This document shows, piece after piece, positions 1-6,989 of a stretch of 9,863 nucleotides of DNA (position 1 is the stretch's first letter; every line of letters begins with the position of its first letter). Origin of the DNA: CAZSVE01 sp964610175. GTDB lineage: Bacteria > Pseudomonadota > Gammaproteobacteria > HK1. The stretch is from positions 1 through 9,863 of the forward strand of contig CAZSVE010000104.1 of assembly GCA_964610175.1 (NCBI GenBank), read 5' to 3'. A program made the position numbers and the translations under genes. The notes under the pieces were generated by a model. The model was not told the origin of the DNA, searched no databases, and saw only the letters and a list, made by a program, of their open reading frames with translations.

Positions 1-146
1 TGGCAATTTGCCTGTCCCAAAATCTACCCACGAGTTCTTTTGAGGAGGCAAAAAAAGATTGTCGGGGAGATGTTGGTTCATACGAACCCCAAGGTCCAAA
101 GAAATCGGACTCCACTTGGCAAACGAATATATACGTCGAGGACTTA
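1..146. other. Unresolved left edge, no assignable gene
   Basis: No product is recognisable here. Several frames are open to the window edge: forward frames ending at stops at 213-215 and 274-276, and two reverse frames. One reverse frame has an ATG at 79-81 and reads 27 codons to the window start; another enters directly from the repeat end without a start codon. None matches thioredoxin, which often precedes rho in gammaproteobacteria. A gene may extend leftwards on the minus strand with the repeat at its 5' side, but this cannot be decided from the window. Confidence 0.3.
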
Positions 147-256
147 TTTTTCTTCTTTCCCGCTCAGCTTCACAATTGGATCAAGTTTTACAAGGCATCG
201 ATTTCTCTTTACTAATACGGGGTCGTGCGTTGTCGGCTCGAGCACAAGCTTCGCTA
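147..256 (-). repeat. Dispersed repeat copy 1, reverse orientation
   Basis: The reverse complement starts TAGCGAAGCTTGTGCTCGAG and ends near GTGAAGCTGAGCGGGAAA. By eye it is about 85% identical to copy 2 at 2591-2701, including the central ATCGATGCCTTGTAAAACTT block and the segment before the right end. The left (TAG) end points towards rho and the A-rich right end points to the window edge. It holds no credible gene. Peptides such as VGSSTSFA in forward or antisense frames are translations of the repeat. Confidence 0.85.
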
Positions 257-525
257 ACGATTTTCTGAATCCATGACTCCACTCAGCGCTTTTACTCACG
301 GACAGAAATAAATGGATCTTCGAACCGACTCGTGTTAGGGTACGGTTTCATGTCTGTACCTCTTGCAGGCGCTCTCGAAGGATCCCTCGAACGATATCAT
401 TCCCAGAACACCTGAAAAGGGATCCATGAATCCATAAGGACTACCTTCCCACGACCACAGAAAATCACGTGCAACGCGCGTGTTCACCCCCCCCTTTTTG
501 CTTGCCTTATATACTGCCGTATTCT
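257..525 (+). promoter_or_regulatory. rho leader / intergenic region
   Basis: These 269 nt hold no convincing gene. Very short reading frames exist, for example ATG at 313 reading MDLRTDSC before a stop, and ATG at 426 reading only MNP. A run of eight C (487-494) is followed by five T (495-499) shortly before rho. A -10-like TATACT sits at 510-515, but no -35 at normal spacing accompanies it and no clear Shine-Dalgarno precedes the rho ATG at 526. TCGAACCGAC at 320-329 matches the repeat core and may be a remnant. In E. coli the rho leader carries autogenous attenuation; whether that holds here is inference. Confidence 0.35.
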
Positions 526-1782
526 ATGAATCTCACGGAACTCAAACACATGTCTGCCCCAGATCTTCTGACGCTGTCTCAGAATATGGGGATCGAGGGG
601 ATGTCGAGATCACGAAAACAAGACATCATTTTTGCCATTCTGAAAGCCCACGCAAAACGAGGAGAAGATATCTACGGAGATGGAGTGCTGGAGATCCTCC
701 AGGATGGCTTCGGTTTTCTACGTTCGGCGGACAGTTCGTATTTAGCGGGACCGGATGATATCTACGTCTCTCCGAGTCAGATTCGACGCTTCAACCTACG
801 CACCGGAGATACGGTATCGGGAAAGATCAGACCCCCCAAGGAAAGCGAAAGGTACTTTGCCCTACTCAAGGTGGACACCATCAATTTCGATGGACGGGAC
901 AACGCCAAGAACAAGGTCCTGTTCGAAAATTTGACCCCACTGTTTCCCAGCGACCGGCTCATGCTTGAGATGGGTAATGGAAGCACCGAAGACCTGACAC
1001 CGCGTATCATCGATCTGGTGGCACCCATCGGAAAAGGACAACGCGGTCTCATCGTCTCGGCTCCCAAGTCCGGGAAGACCATGCTGCTCCAGAGCATCGC
1101 CCATTCCATCGAAGCCAACCATCCGGAATGTTATCTCATCGTGCTGCTCATCGACGAACGCCCGGAAGAGGTCACCGAGATGCAGCGCTCGGTGCGCGGC
1201 GAGGTAGTCTCCAGCACCTTCGATGAACCCGCCAGCCGCCATGTACAGGTCTCGGAAATGGTCATCGAAAAGGCCAAGCGCCTGGTGGAACACAAACGAG
1301 ATATCGTCATCCTATTGGATTCCATCACCCGGCTCGCCAGGGCCTACAACACCGTGGCCCCATCATCCGGGAAGGTACTCACGGGGGGAGTCGATGCCAA
1401 CGCCCTGCATCGCCCCAAGCGCTTTTTCGGCGCCGCAAGAAATATCGAAGAGGGGGGAAGTCTCTCAATCATCGCCACCGCCCTCATCGACACCGGATCG
1501 CGCATGGACGACGTCATCTATGAAGAATTCAAGGGGACCGGAAACATGGAGATCCACCTGGAACGCAAGATCTCCGAAAGACGCATCTACCCCGCCATCC
1601 ACATCGAGCGCTCCGGCACCCGCCGGGAGGAACTGCTCACCGAACTACAGGAACTGCAAAAGATGTGGATCCTGCGCAAGATCCTGCATCCCATGGAAGA
1701 GATTCAGGCTATGGAATTCCTCCTGGAGCGCCTCAAGGCCACCAAGACCAACGCGGCATTTTTCGGTTCCATGAAGCGCTAA
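526..1782 (+). CDS. rho: Transcription termination factor Rho
   Basis: Rho is a homohexameric RNA-dependent ATPase and helicase in the cytoplasm that loads on C-rich nascent RNA and terminates transcription. The 418-residue product matches the E. coli protein (419) nearly throughout. Visible are the N-terminal helical domain beginning MNLTELK, the RNA-binding OB fold with RNP motif GFGFLR (61-66), Walker A APKSGKT (179-185), Walker B VILLD (261-265), Q-loop SGKVLTGG (281-288), R-loop KGTG (336-339) and the arginine-finger context SGTRREE with Arg366. The start at 526 restores the family's N terminus; the frame is open 19 codons further up from a GTG at 469, but that extension has no counterpart. 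Only 15 nt separate it from lgt, suggesting co-transcription. The start lacks an obvious Shine-Dalgarno. Confidence 0.98.
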   Translation: MNLTELKHMSAPDLLTLSQNMGIEGMSRSRKQDIIFAILKAHAKRGEDIYGDGVLEILQDGFGFLRSADSSYLAGPDDIYVSPSQIRRFNLRTGDTVSGKIRPPKESERYFALLKVDTINFDGRDNAKNKVLFENLTPLFPSDRLMLEMGNGSTEDLTPRIIDLVAPIGKGQRGLIVSAPKSGKTMLLQSIAHSIEANHPECYLIVLLIDERPEEVTEMQRSVRGEVVSSTFDEPASRHVQVSEMVIEKAKRLVEHKRDIVILLDSITRLARAYNTVAPSSGKVLTGGVDANALHRPKRFFGAARNIEEGGSLSIIATALIDTGSRMDDVIYEEFKGTGNMEIHLERKISERRIYPAIHIERSGTRREELLTELQELQKMWILRKILHPMEEIQAMEFLLERLKATKTNAAFFGSMKR

Positions 1783-1797
1783 GGCCCCAAAAAGACC

Positions 1798-2568
1798 ATG
1801 CACCTCGGCATCGACCCGGTCGCTATCCAACTCGGCCCCCTATCCATCCATTGGTACGGGCTCATGTATCTAGTCGGCTTCGGGCTCGCTTGGTGGCTGG
1901 GTCGCCAACGCGCCACTGCCGCAAGGGGATGGCAACCCGCCACCATTGATGATCTCGTGTTCTATTGCGCCCTGGGGGCCGTGCTGGGAGGGCGAATCGG
2001 GCACATACTATTTTATGATCTCGCCTATTTCATGGAGGCTCCATGGGTAATCTTCCAGGTTTGGAAGGGCGGGATGTCCTTCCATGGTGGCCTATTAGGC
2101 GTTTGCCTCGCCATGTGGTGGTATGCGCGCCGTCACGGACGGAGCTTTTTCCAGGTCACCGACTTCATCGCCCCCCTGGTTCCCCCCGGCCTTGGCGCCG
2201 GGCGCCTTGGCAATTTCATCAATGGGGAATTGTGGGGGAAAACCACCGAGCTACCCTGGGGCGTGGTGTTTCCGGGGGTAGGACCCCTGCCCAGGCACCC
2301 ATCGCAACTCTACGAGGCCTTCCTCGAAGGCGCCGTTCTCTTCGTCATCCTCTGGCTATTTTCCCAAAAAACTCGACCCACCATGGCCGTATCGGGACTA
2401 TTCCTGGTCGGCTACGGGTGCTTCCGCTTCCTGATGGAATTCATTCGCCTCCCCGATCAACCCCTGGGATACCTCGCCTTCGATTGGTTCACTATGGGAC
2501 AACTCTTGAGTCTCCCCATGATGATCATCGGTAGCGGCCTGCTATTTCTCGCCTATCGCCGCCCGTAA
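1798..2568 (+). CDS. lgt: Prolipoprotein diacylglyceryl transferase
   Basis: Lgt transfers the diacylglyceryl group of phosphatidylglycerol to the lipobox cysteine of prolipoproteins, the first step of lipoprotein maturation, in the inner membrane. The 256-residue product shows the family landmarks: IHWYGLMYLVGF near the N terminus, HGGLLG (96-101) with the essential histidine, signature RLGNFINGELWG (136-147), RHPSQLYEA (166-174), and YGCFRFLMEF (206-215) with the conserved arginine. Several hydrophobic spans fit the usual seven membrane segments. It is shorter than the E. coli protein (about 290), and the missing length lies outside the motifs. It follows rho by 15 nt with only a weak ribosome site. 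lgt is more often beside thyA, so the rho-lgt pairing is a local arrangement. A repeat begins 22 nt after its stop. Confidence 0.97.
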   Translation: MHLGIDPVAIQLGPLSIHWYGLMYLVGFGLAWWLGRQRATAARGWQPATIDDLVFYCALGAVLGGRIGHILFYDLAYFMEAPWVIFQVWKGGMSFHGGLLGVCLAMWWYARRHGRSFFQVTDFIAPLVPPGLGAGRLGNFINGELWGKTTELPWGVVFPGVGPLPRHPSQLYEAFLEGAVLFVILWLFSQKTRPTMAVSGLFLVGYGCFRFLMEFIRLPDQPLGYLAFDWFTMGQLLSLPMMIIGSGLLFLAYRRP

Positions 2569-2590
2569 AAAATCATGTCCAAATAATACC

Positions 2591-2701
2591 TAGCGAAGCT
2601 TCGCCTCGAGCCGAGACAACGCATGACCCGGTATTGGTAAAGAGAGATTGATACCTTGCAAGGCTTGATCCAATCGTGAAGCTGAGAGGGAAATAAACAA
2701 A
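2591..2701 (+). repeat. Dispersed repeat copy 2, left flank of Rpn gene
   Basis: It begins TAGCGAAGCTTCGCCTCGAG, which contains the perfect 12-bp palindrome GCGAAGCTTCGC (2593-2604). It ends GTGAAGCTGAGAGGGAAATA followed by AACAAA. It is the closest relative of copy 1 and is inverted relative to copy 3. Its right end overlaps the presumed start of the Rpn reading frame, so repeat and gene are physically fused. Confidence 0.87.
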
Positions 2702-3589
2702 ATAAACCCCTACACCGACTTCGGTTTCAAGAAACTATTCGGCGAGGAGACCAAGAAGGATCTCCCGACGGATTTTCTCAATCAGTTTCTGCCGAAGCGA
2801 CACCAGATCGCCGAATTGCAGCTCAGGAATACAGAACGGCTGCCTGATCTCCCCGTGGAGCATAAGGCCATCTTCGATATCTTTTGCACCAGCGCCACCG
2901 GCGAGCGATTTATCGTGGATGATGCAAAAGGCCAAGATCGATTTTTCAAGGATCGCTCCCTTTTCCACGCCACCTTCCCCATCCGTGAGCGGGCTCGAAA
3001 AGGAGACTGGTCGTATCGTCTCATGCCCATCTACTTCATCGAGATTCTGGATTTCGAATACGATGTCGCCGAAGAGCGGCGCAAATTCATGCGCGAGGTT
3101 TTCCCGAGGGACCAGGATGGGGATCTTTTCTTCGACAAACTACATTTCAGATTCCTGCAGATGCCATTGTTCAGGAAGCAGGAACATGAGTTGAAAGACC
3201 ATTCCGACAAGTGGATCTATTTCCTCAAGAATCTGGAGAACTTCGACCACATCCCTCGAATCCTCGATGAACCTATTTTCCAAAAGGCCTTCGATGTAGC
3301 AGCACTTGCCAATCTCGACCGGGAACAATATACGGTCTACGAACAGAACCTGCTGGATTACTGGACCACCAAGGCAGCATTCGATACCGCCAGGGAAGAA
3401 GGTAGAGAAGCAGGCAGAAAGGAAGGCGAAAAAAGAGGTGAACATCGAAAAGCACTGGAGATCGCCCTTGCCTTGAAAGGCAGCGGCCTCGAGCCTGCGC
3501 GAATCGCCGAGGTGACGGGTTTGCCCATTCACGACATTATGAATGCGGCGGCAGCGACAGCTTTTATACTTTGTCGAAAAGCAGCATAA
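2693..3589 (+). CDS. Rpn-family PD-(D/E)XK nuclease / putative transposase, probably inactivated
   Basis: Rpn proteins are PD-(D/E)XK endonucleases linked to RecA-independent recombination. The frame from 2693 reads INKINPYTDFGFKKLFGEE, the family's typical opening if the first ATA replaces ATG. It continues with KAIFDIFC (59-66, catalytic Asp62), FFKDRSLFHATFPIRE, FYDKL-like FFDKLHF, KWIYFLKNLE, and a charged EEGREAGRKEGEKRG linker ending in a helical EVTGLPIHDI tail. About 298 residues, normal for the family. Two defects are visible. No ATG, GTG or TTG exists between the upstream stop (2666-2668) and the conserved start; the first ordinary start is TTG at 2816, which would remove 41 residues. 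And the family motif FIVEMQKAK reads FIVDDAKG, while MQKAK is intact in the neighbouring frame at 2922-2936. Repeats flank both sides. Family call firm; activity doubtful. Confidence 0.85.
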   Translation: MNKINPYTDFGFKKLFGEETKKDLPTDFLNQFLPKRHQIAELQLRNTERLPDLPVEHKAIFDIFCTSATGERFIVDDAKGQDRFFKDRSLFHATFPIRERARKGDWSYRLMPIYFIEILDFEYDVAEERRKFMREVFPRDQDGDLFFDKLHFRFLQMPLFRKQEHELKDHSDKWIYFLKNLENFDHIPRILDEPIFQKAFDVAALANLDREQYTVYEQNLLDYWTTKAAFDTAREEGREAGRKEGEKRGEHRKALEIALALKGSGLEPARIAEVTGLPIHDIMNAAAATAFILCRKAA

Positions 3590-3603
3590 TCGAAGGTTCA
3601 ATT

Positions 3604-3720
3604 CATTTGTTTATTTCCCGTTCATCTTCGCAAATGAGTCGAGTTTCACAAAACATCGATTTTTTTGCTTTACCGATGCCAAAAATCATGTCTTGTCGGC
3701 TCAACGCAAAGCTTCGCTGA
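3604..3720 (-). repeat. Dispersed repeat copy 3, right flank of Rpn gene
   Basis: The reverse complement starts TCAGCGAAGCTTTGCGTTGA, then GCCGACAAGACATGATTT, a central AATCGATGTTTTGTGAAACT, and ends AACGGGAAATAAACAAATG. It is more diverged from copy 2 and closer to copy 5 in its centre. The right end points back to the Rpn stop and the left end to sohB, whose start lies 73 nt downstream. Confidence 0.83.
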
Positions 3721-3792
3721 TGCTTGCCTTGGAATTGCGCATTCTTCGAAATTGGATAGGGATGAATACAAGCCACGTCGTTAGGAGAAAAT

Positions 3793-4806
3793 ATGACTGA
3801 ACTATTGATGCAATATGGTCTTTTCCTTGCCAAGGCTATAACGATTGTTATTGCTGTTGGTTTCATTGCCGCGATCATAATTGGTTCTGCCCGGCGGGAA
3901 CGTTCCGGAGAAAGGTTGGAAGTCACCAATGTGAATCGGAAGTACGAGGATATGACTAAAATATTGCGCAGGGAGTCATTGTCCAAAAAGGCTTTGAAGG
4001 AATGGGAGAAATCGGAAAAGGCAAAGAAGAAAAAGCAGCAGGCGAATACGGATACCGACAGGCGGGTGTTCGTGCTGGATTTCGATGGTGATATCAAGGC
4101 GACCGCCGTCTCGGGGTTACGGGAAGAAATTACCGCCATAGTTGGTTTCATGACGCCCAAGGATGAGGTTGTCGTGCGCTTGGAAAACGCAGGCGGTTTG
4201 GTGCATGAACATGGTCTGGCGGCATCGCAACTCATGCGTATTCGGCAAAGAGGGATCCCCCTGACGGTGATTGTAGATAAGGTGGCGGCCAGTGGTGGTT
4301 ATATGATGGCCTGCGTGGCGAATCGTATTGTCGCTGCACCATTTGCCGTTATCGGATCTGTTGGGGTGATCGCACAATTGCCGAACTTTCATCGGCTTTT
4401 GGAAAAGCATGGGATCGATTTCGAACAGATCAAGGCGGGAGATTTCAAGCGGACAGTTACCTTTTTCGGGAAGAATACGGATAAGGATCGGGAAAAACTC
4501 AAAGAGGAAATCGAAGACACCCACGCGTTATTCAAGAAATTCGTCATGGCGAATCGGCCAGGGTTGGATATCGCCAAGATTTCTACGGGGGAGCACTGGT
4601 ATGGAACCCGTGCGCTGGAATTGAATCTCGTCGATGAACTGATGACCAGTGATGATTATCTGCTTGCGGCGAGTAAGGAATCGGATCTGTATGAAGTGCG
4701 CTATACCGCGAAAAAATCCGTTGGCGAGCGAATCGCCGCCGCTATGCAGGAAAGCATGGAGAAATTGTTTTCGTTCTGGTGGCGTTCTTTTGCGCACAAG
4801 TCTTGA
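3793..4806 (+). CDS. sohB: S49-family inner-membrane serine protease SohB
   Basis: SohB is a signal-peptide-peptidase-like protease anchored in the inner membrane with its catalytic domain outside the cytoplasm. The 337-residue product (E. coli about 349) has one N-terminal hydrophobic segment (about 8-31), then a basic, lysine-rich stretch (56-83) that may be coiled, then the S49 domain from about 91. The Ser-Lys dyad is visible: Ser167 in VAASGGYMMA and Lys219 in GDFKRTVTFFG, 52 residues apart as in E. coli SohB (Ser178/Lys230, from memory). FAVIGSVGVIAQLPN is also conserved. The ATG is preceded by TAGGAGAAAAT, a good ribosome site. It sits between repeat copies 3 and 4, probably its own transcription unit. 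Only about 150 nt separate it from glmS, so read-through is possible. Confidence 0.95.
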   Translation: MTELLMQYGLFLAKAITIVIAVGFIAAIIIGSARRERSGERLEVTNVNRKYEDMTKILRRESLSKKALKEWEKSEKAKKKKQQANTDTDRRVFVLDFDGDIKATAVSGLREEITAIVGFMTPKDEVVVRLENAGGLVHEHGLAASQLMRIRQRGIPLTVIVDKVAASGGYMMACVANRIVAAPFAVIGSVGVIAQLPNFHRLLEKHGIDFEQIKAGDFKRTVTFFGKNTDKDREKLKEEIEDTHALFKKFVMANRPGLDIAKISTGEHWYGTRALELNLVDELMTSDDYLLAASKESDLYEVRYTAKKSVGERIAAAMQESMEKLFSFWWRSFAHKS

Positions 4807-4823
4807 CAAGGCTTTTAATAAAC

Positions 4824-4872
4824 TAGCGAAGCTTGTGCTCGAACCGACAAACCATGATTTAGCATCGCTAGT
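4824..4872 (+). repeat. Dispersed repeat copy 4, left half only
   Basis: It begins TAGCGAAGCTTGTGCTCGAA and continues CCGACAAACCATGATTTAGC. Similarity to copies 3 and 5 stops around 4872, so only the left 49 bp remain and the A-rich right end is missing. A small hairpin TTGT...ACAA around the CTCGAA core is possible. It sits 17 nt after the sohB stop, in the glmS leader. Confidence 0.8.
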
Positions 4873-4953
4873 GGAATTATCCGCCGCGCCGACATTTCTG
4901 CGCTTTCGAACCCGATACATCTCCAACCTCCAACGTCGAGCAAAAAAACAAAA

Positions 4954-6786
4954 ATGTGTGGCATTATCGGTGCGATCGCACAAAGAGACGTAACGCCGAT
5001 CCTGGTGGAAGGGTTGCATCGATTGGAATACCGCGGCTATGACTCGGCTGGTCTTGCCGTCATCAATGATATCAGTGAGATTGGACGAGTTCGCACCGCC
5101 GGCGGTGTATCACGGCTTGCCGAGGAACTGGATGCCCAGCCGATCAAAGGTTCCATCGGTATCGCGCACACCAGATGGGCTACCCATGGCGTACCCAGTA
5201 CATCCAATGCGCACCCCCATGTCTGCCGTGGTCGGGTCGCCGTGGTTCACAATGGGATTATCGAGAATTATCAGGCATTGCGCGAAAGGCAAGTTGCCCT
5301 TGGGTACCAGTTCACTTCCGATACCGATACCGAGGTGATTGCCCATCATATCGATTATTACCTGGATCTCGGCGAGAATCTGCCGGGGGCGATACGCTTG
5401 GCCATCGGTGATCTCGAGGGTGCCTATGCCCTTGGCGTAATCAGCACGGCAATGCCCGATTGTCTCGTGGTGGCGCGCCGCGGCAGCCCACTGGTCATCG
5501 GTTTTGGCATCGGAGAACACTTTATCGCTTCCGATGTCGCGGCGCTCATTCCCATGACCCGCCGGTTCGCCTACCTGGAGGATGGCGATATGGCGGTACT
5601 ATGCCGTGAAAGCGCACACATCTTCGATGCAACTGGAACGAGGGTGGAACGCCCCCACCTTGTCAGTGAATTGACGGTAAATGCGGTGGATCGAGGCAAG
5701 TATCGTCACTACATGGCCAAGGAGATCCATGAACAACCGCACGCCATTGGGGAGACGCTGGAGGGGCGCATCCGCGGCGAACGTGTCATCGAGACGGCGT
5801 TCGGTTTCAACGCCACCGAGATCTTCGATGAAATCCAGGTTGTTCAGATCATTGCGTGCGGCACCAGTTATCATGCCGGTCTGGTGGCGAGAAATTGGTT
5901 CGAAGGGTTGGCGGGTATCGCCTGTCACGTGGAGATCGCCAGCGAATTCCGCTATCGCCATCCGGTCGTCATGCCGAATACCTTGGTCGTGGCGATCTCC
6001 CAATCCGGTGAGACCGCCGATACCCTGGCAGCGTTGCGGGAGGCCAAGAAACTTGGCTTCAAGGCATCGCTCGCCATCGTCAATGTTCCGGAAAGTTCAT
6101 TGGTTCGTGAGTCCGATCTGGTGTTCATGACGCGCGCCGGTCCCGAGATCGGCGTGGCATCTACAAAGGCCTTTACCACCCAGCTCGTGGCATTGCTATT
6201 GTTATCTCTGGCCCTTGGTCGTCGCCACCACCTGAACGCGGAAAGGGAAACCGATGTCGTCAATCAGCTTCGGGCCTTACCCGGATACTGTGAAGCGGTG
6301 CTGGCCCTCGACGAGCGTCTTCGCTTGTTGTCACACCGGTTCGTCGATAAGCATCATGCCCTTTTCCTTGGGCGGGGGGTACAATATCCCGTTGCCATGG
6401 AAGGGGCCCTGAAGCTCAAGGAGATATCCTATATTCACGCCGAGGCGTATCCCGCCGGCGAGCTGAAACACGGCCCACTGGCCCTGGTGGACGCACGGAT
6501 GCCCGTTATCGCCATCGCACCCAACGATGCATTGTTGGAAAAGCTGAAATCCAATCTCGAAGAGGTTCGTGCGCGCGGTGGTGAACTCTATGTCTTCGCC
6601 GGAGATGCCACCAATGTCTCTTCCACCTCCATGGTGCACGTCATCGATATTCCCTGGGTAGGCGAAAACGTCATCCCCATCGTCTACGCCATTCCACTCC
6701 AGCTATTGGCGTACCATGTGGCAGTCATAAAGGGCACCGATGTGGATCGCCCGAGGAATCTCGCCAAGTCGGTGACGGTGGAATAA
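4954..6786 (+). CDS. glmS: Glutamine--fructose-6-phosphate aminotransferase (isomerizing)
   Basis: GlmS makes glucosamine 6-phosphate from fructose 6-phosphate and glutamine, the entry to UDP-GlcNAc for peptidoglycan and LPS, in the cytoplasm. The 610-residue product has the full two-domain layout. The glutaminase domain shows Cys2 (MCGIIGA), HTRWATHG (72-79) and HNGIIENY (99-106). Two SIS modules show CGTSYHAG (302-309), SQSGET (349-354) and STKAFTTQ (403-410). Catalytic-loop residues match E. coli: Glu490 in LKEISY, His506 in ELKHGP and Lys605 in the C-terminal NLAKSVTVE. Length matches E. coli (609). The start must be 4954 because Cys2 is the nucleophile after Met removal. No Shine-Dalgarno is evident upstream, only an A-rich tract. 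I see no glmS ribozyme, and glmU is not in the window. Confidence 0.98.
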   Translation: MCGIIGAIAQRDVTPILVEGLHRLEYRGYDSAGLAVINDISEIGRVRTAGGVSRLAEELDAQPIKGSIGIAHTRWATHGVPSTSNAHPHVCRGRVAVVHNGIIENYQALRERQVALGYQFTSDTDTEVIAHHIDYYLDLGENLPGAIRLAIGDLEGAYALGVISTAMPDCLVVARRGSPLVIGFGIGEHFIASDVAALIPMTRRFAYLEDGDMAVLCRESAHIFDATGTRVERPHLVSELTVNAVDRGKYRHYMAKEIHEQPHAIGETLEGRIRGERVIETAFGFNATEIFDEIQVVQIIACGTSYHAGLVARNWFEGLAGIACHVEIASEFRYRHPVVMPNTLVVAISQSGETADTLAALREAKKLGFKASLAIVNVPESSLVRESDLVFMTRAGPEIGVASTKAFTTQLVALLLLSLALGRRHHLNAERETDVVNQLRALPGYCEAVLALDERLRLLSHRFVDKHHALFLGRGVQYPVAMEGALKLKEISYIHAEAYPAGELKHGPLALVDARMPVIAIAPNDALLEKLKSNLEEVRARGGELYVFAGDATNVSSTSMVHVIDIPWVGENVIPIVYAIPLQLLAYHVAVIKGTDVDRPRNLAKSVTVE

Positions 6787-6989
6787 TCGACACGGGGAAT
6801 CGAATAGGAATACCGCGTGCCTCTACGCTGAGAGGGAAAATGATTTGCTATCTTCAAGAGATAAAATCACACCCATGATTATTTCTGCAACGGTTGGTGC
6901 TATCGTTACGGATAGTCATCGGGGATCATAAAACCCTTGACGAAATAAACAAAATTTTCCGAAATCGAAAAATCAAGGAGAACGGCACA
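6787..6989. promoter_or_regulatory. glmS-GST intergenic region with repeat-end fragments and a hairpin
   Basis: These 203 nt hold no convincing gene. GCTGAGAGGGAAA at 6827-6839 equals 13 bases at the right end of repeat copy 2 (2681-2693), and GAAATAAACAAAAT at 6942-6955 equals its next piece (2690-2703), so the repeat end looks split by about 102 bp. Between them, 6842-6868 can fold as GATTT-gc-TATCT / AGATA-AAATC with loop TCAAG, but no U tract follows, so it is not a standard terminator. A TTGACG at 6937-6942 resembles a -35 box without a good -10. Confidence 0.5.
6975..6980 (+). promoter_or_regulatory. Shine-Dalgarno deciding the GST-like start
   Basis: AAGGAG ends 9 nt before the GTG at 6990. 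It supports GTG rather than the upstream in-frame start at 6894, and the product then begins at the thioredoxin-fold strand expected for the family. Confidence 0.75.

Larger units (their letters stand above)
2591..3720. mobile_element. Candidate Rpn transposon-like unit bounded by inverted repeats
   Basis: Copy 2 (forward) and copy 3 (reverse) of the dispersed repeat enclose one gene, the Rpn-family nuclease, with the A-rich right ends facing inward and the TAG/TCAG left ends outward. The unit is about 1.13 kb with imperfect inverted repeats of roughly 111 and 117 bp. Almost no sequence lies between repeat and gene: copy 2 overlaps the gene start and copy 3 begins about 14 nt after the stop. 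I could not identify a target-site duplication. That this is, or was, a mobile unit is inference from geometry; two independent repeat insertions around the gene remain possible. Confidence 0.45.

Noticed and set aside
1..276. Thioredoxin (trxA) upstream of rho
   Set aside because: No WCGPC motif or thioredoxin C terminus in any frame.
469..525. A 19-residue N-terminal extension of Rho from GTG 469
   Set aside because: The added residues have no counterpart, and ATG 526 gives the family's MNLTELK start and normal length.
3603..4235. A 210-codon minus-strand frame opposite sohB
   Set aside because: It is antisense to a clear sohB and partly translates repeat copy 3; no recognisable protein.
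4803..4808. Perfect TTGACA overlapping the sohB stop as a glmS promoter
   Set aside because: No acceptable -10 hexamer lies 16-18 nt downstream.
6894..6989. Upstream in-frame start of the GST-like gene
   Set aside because: GTG 6990 has a strong AAGGAG ahead of it and begins at the conserved fold; the upstream part overlaps repeat-end fragments and looks non-coding.
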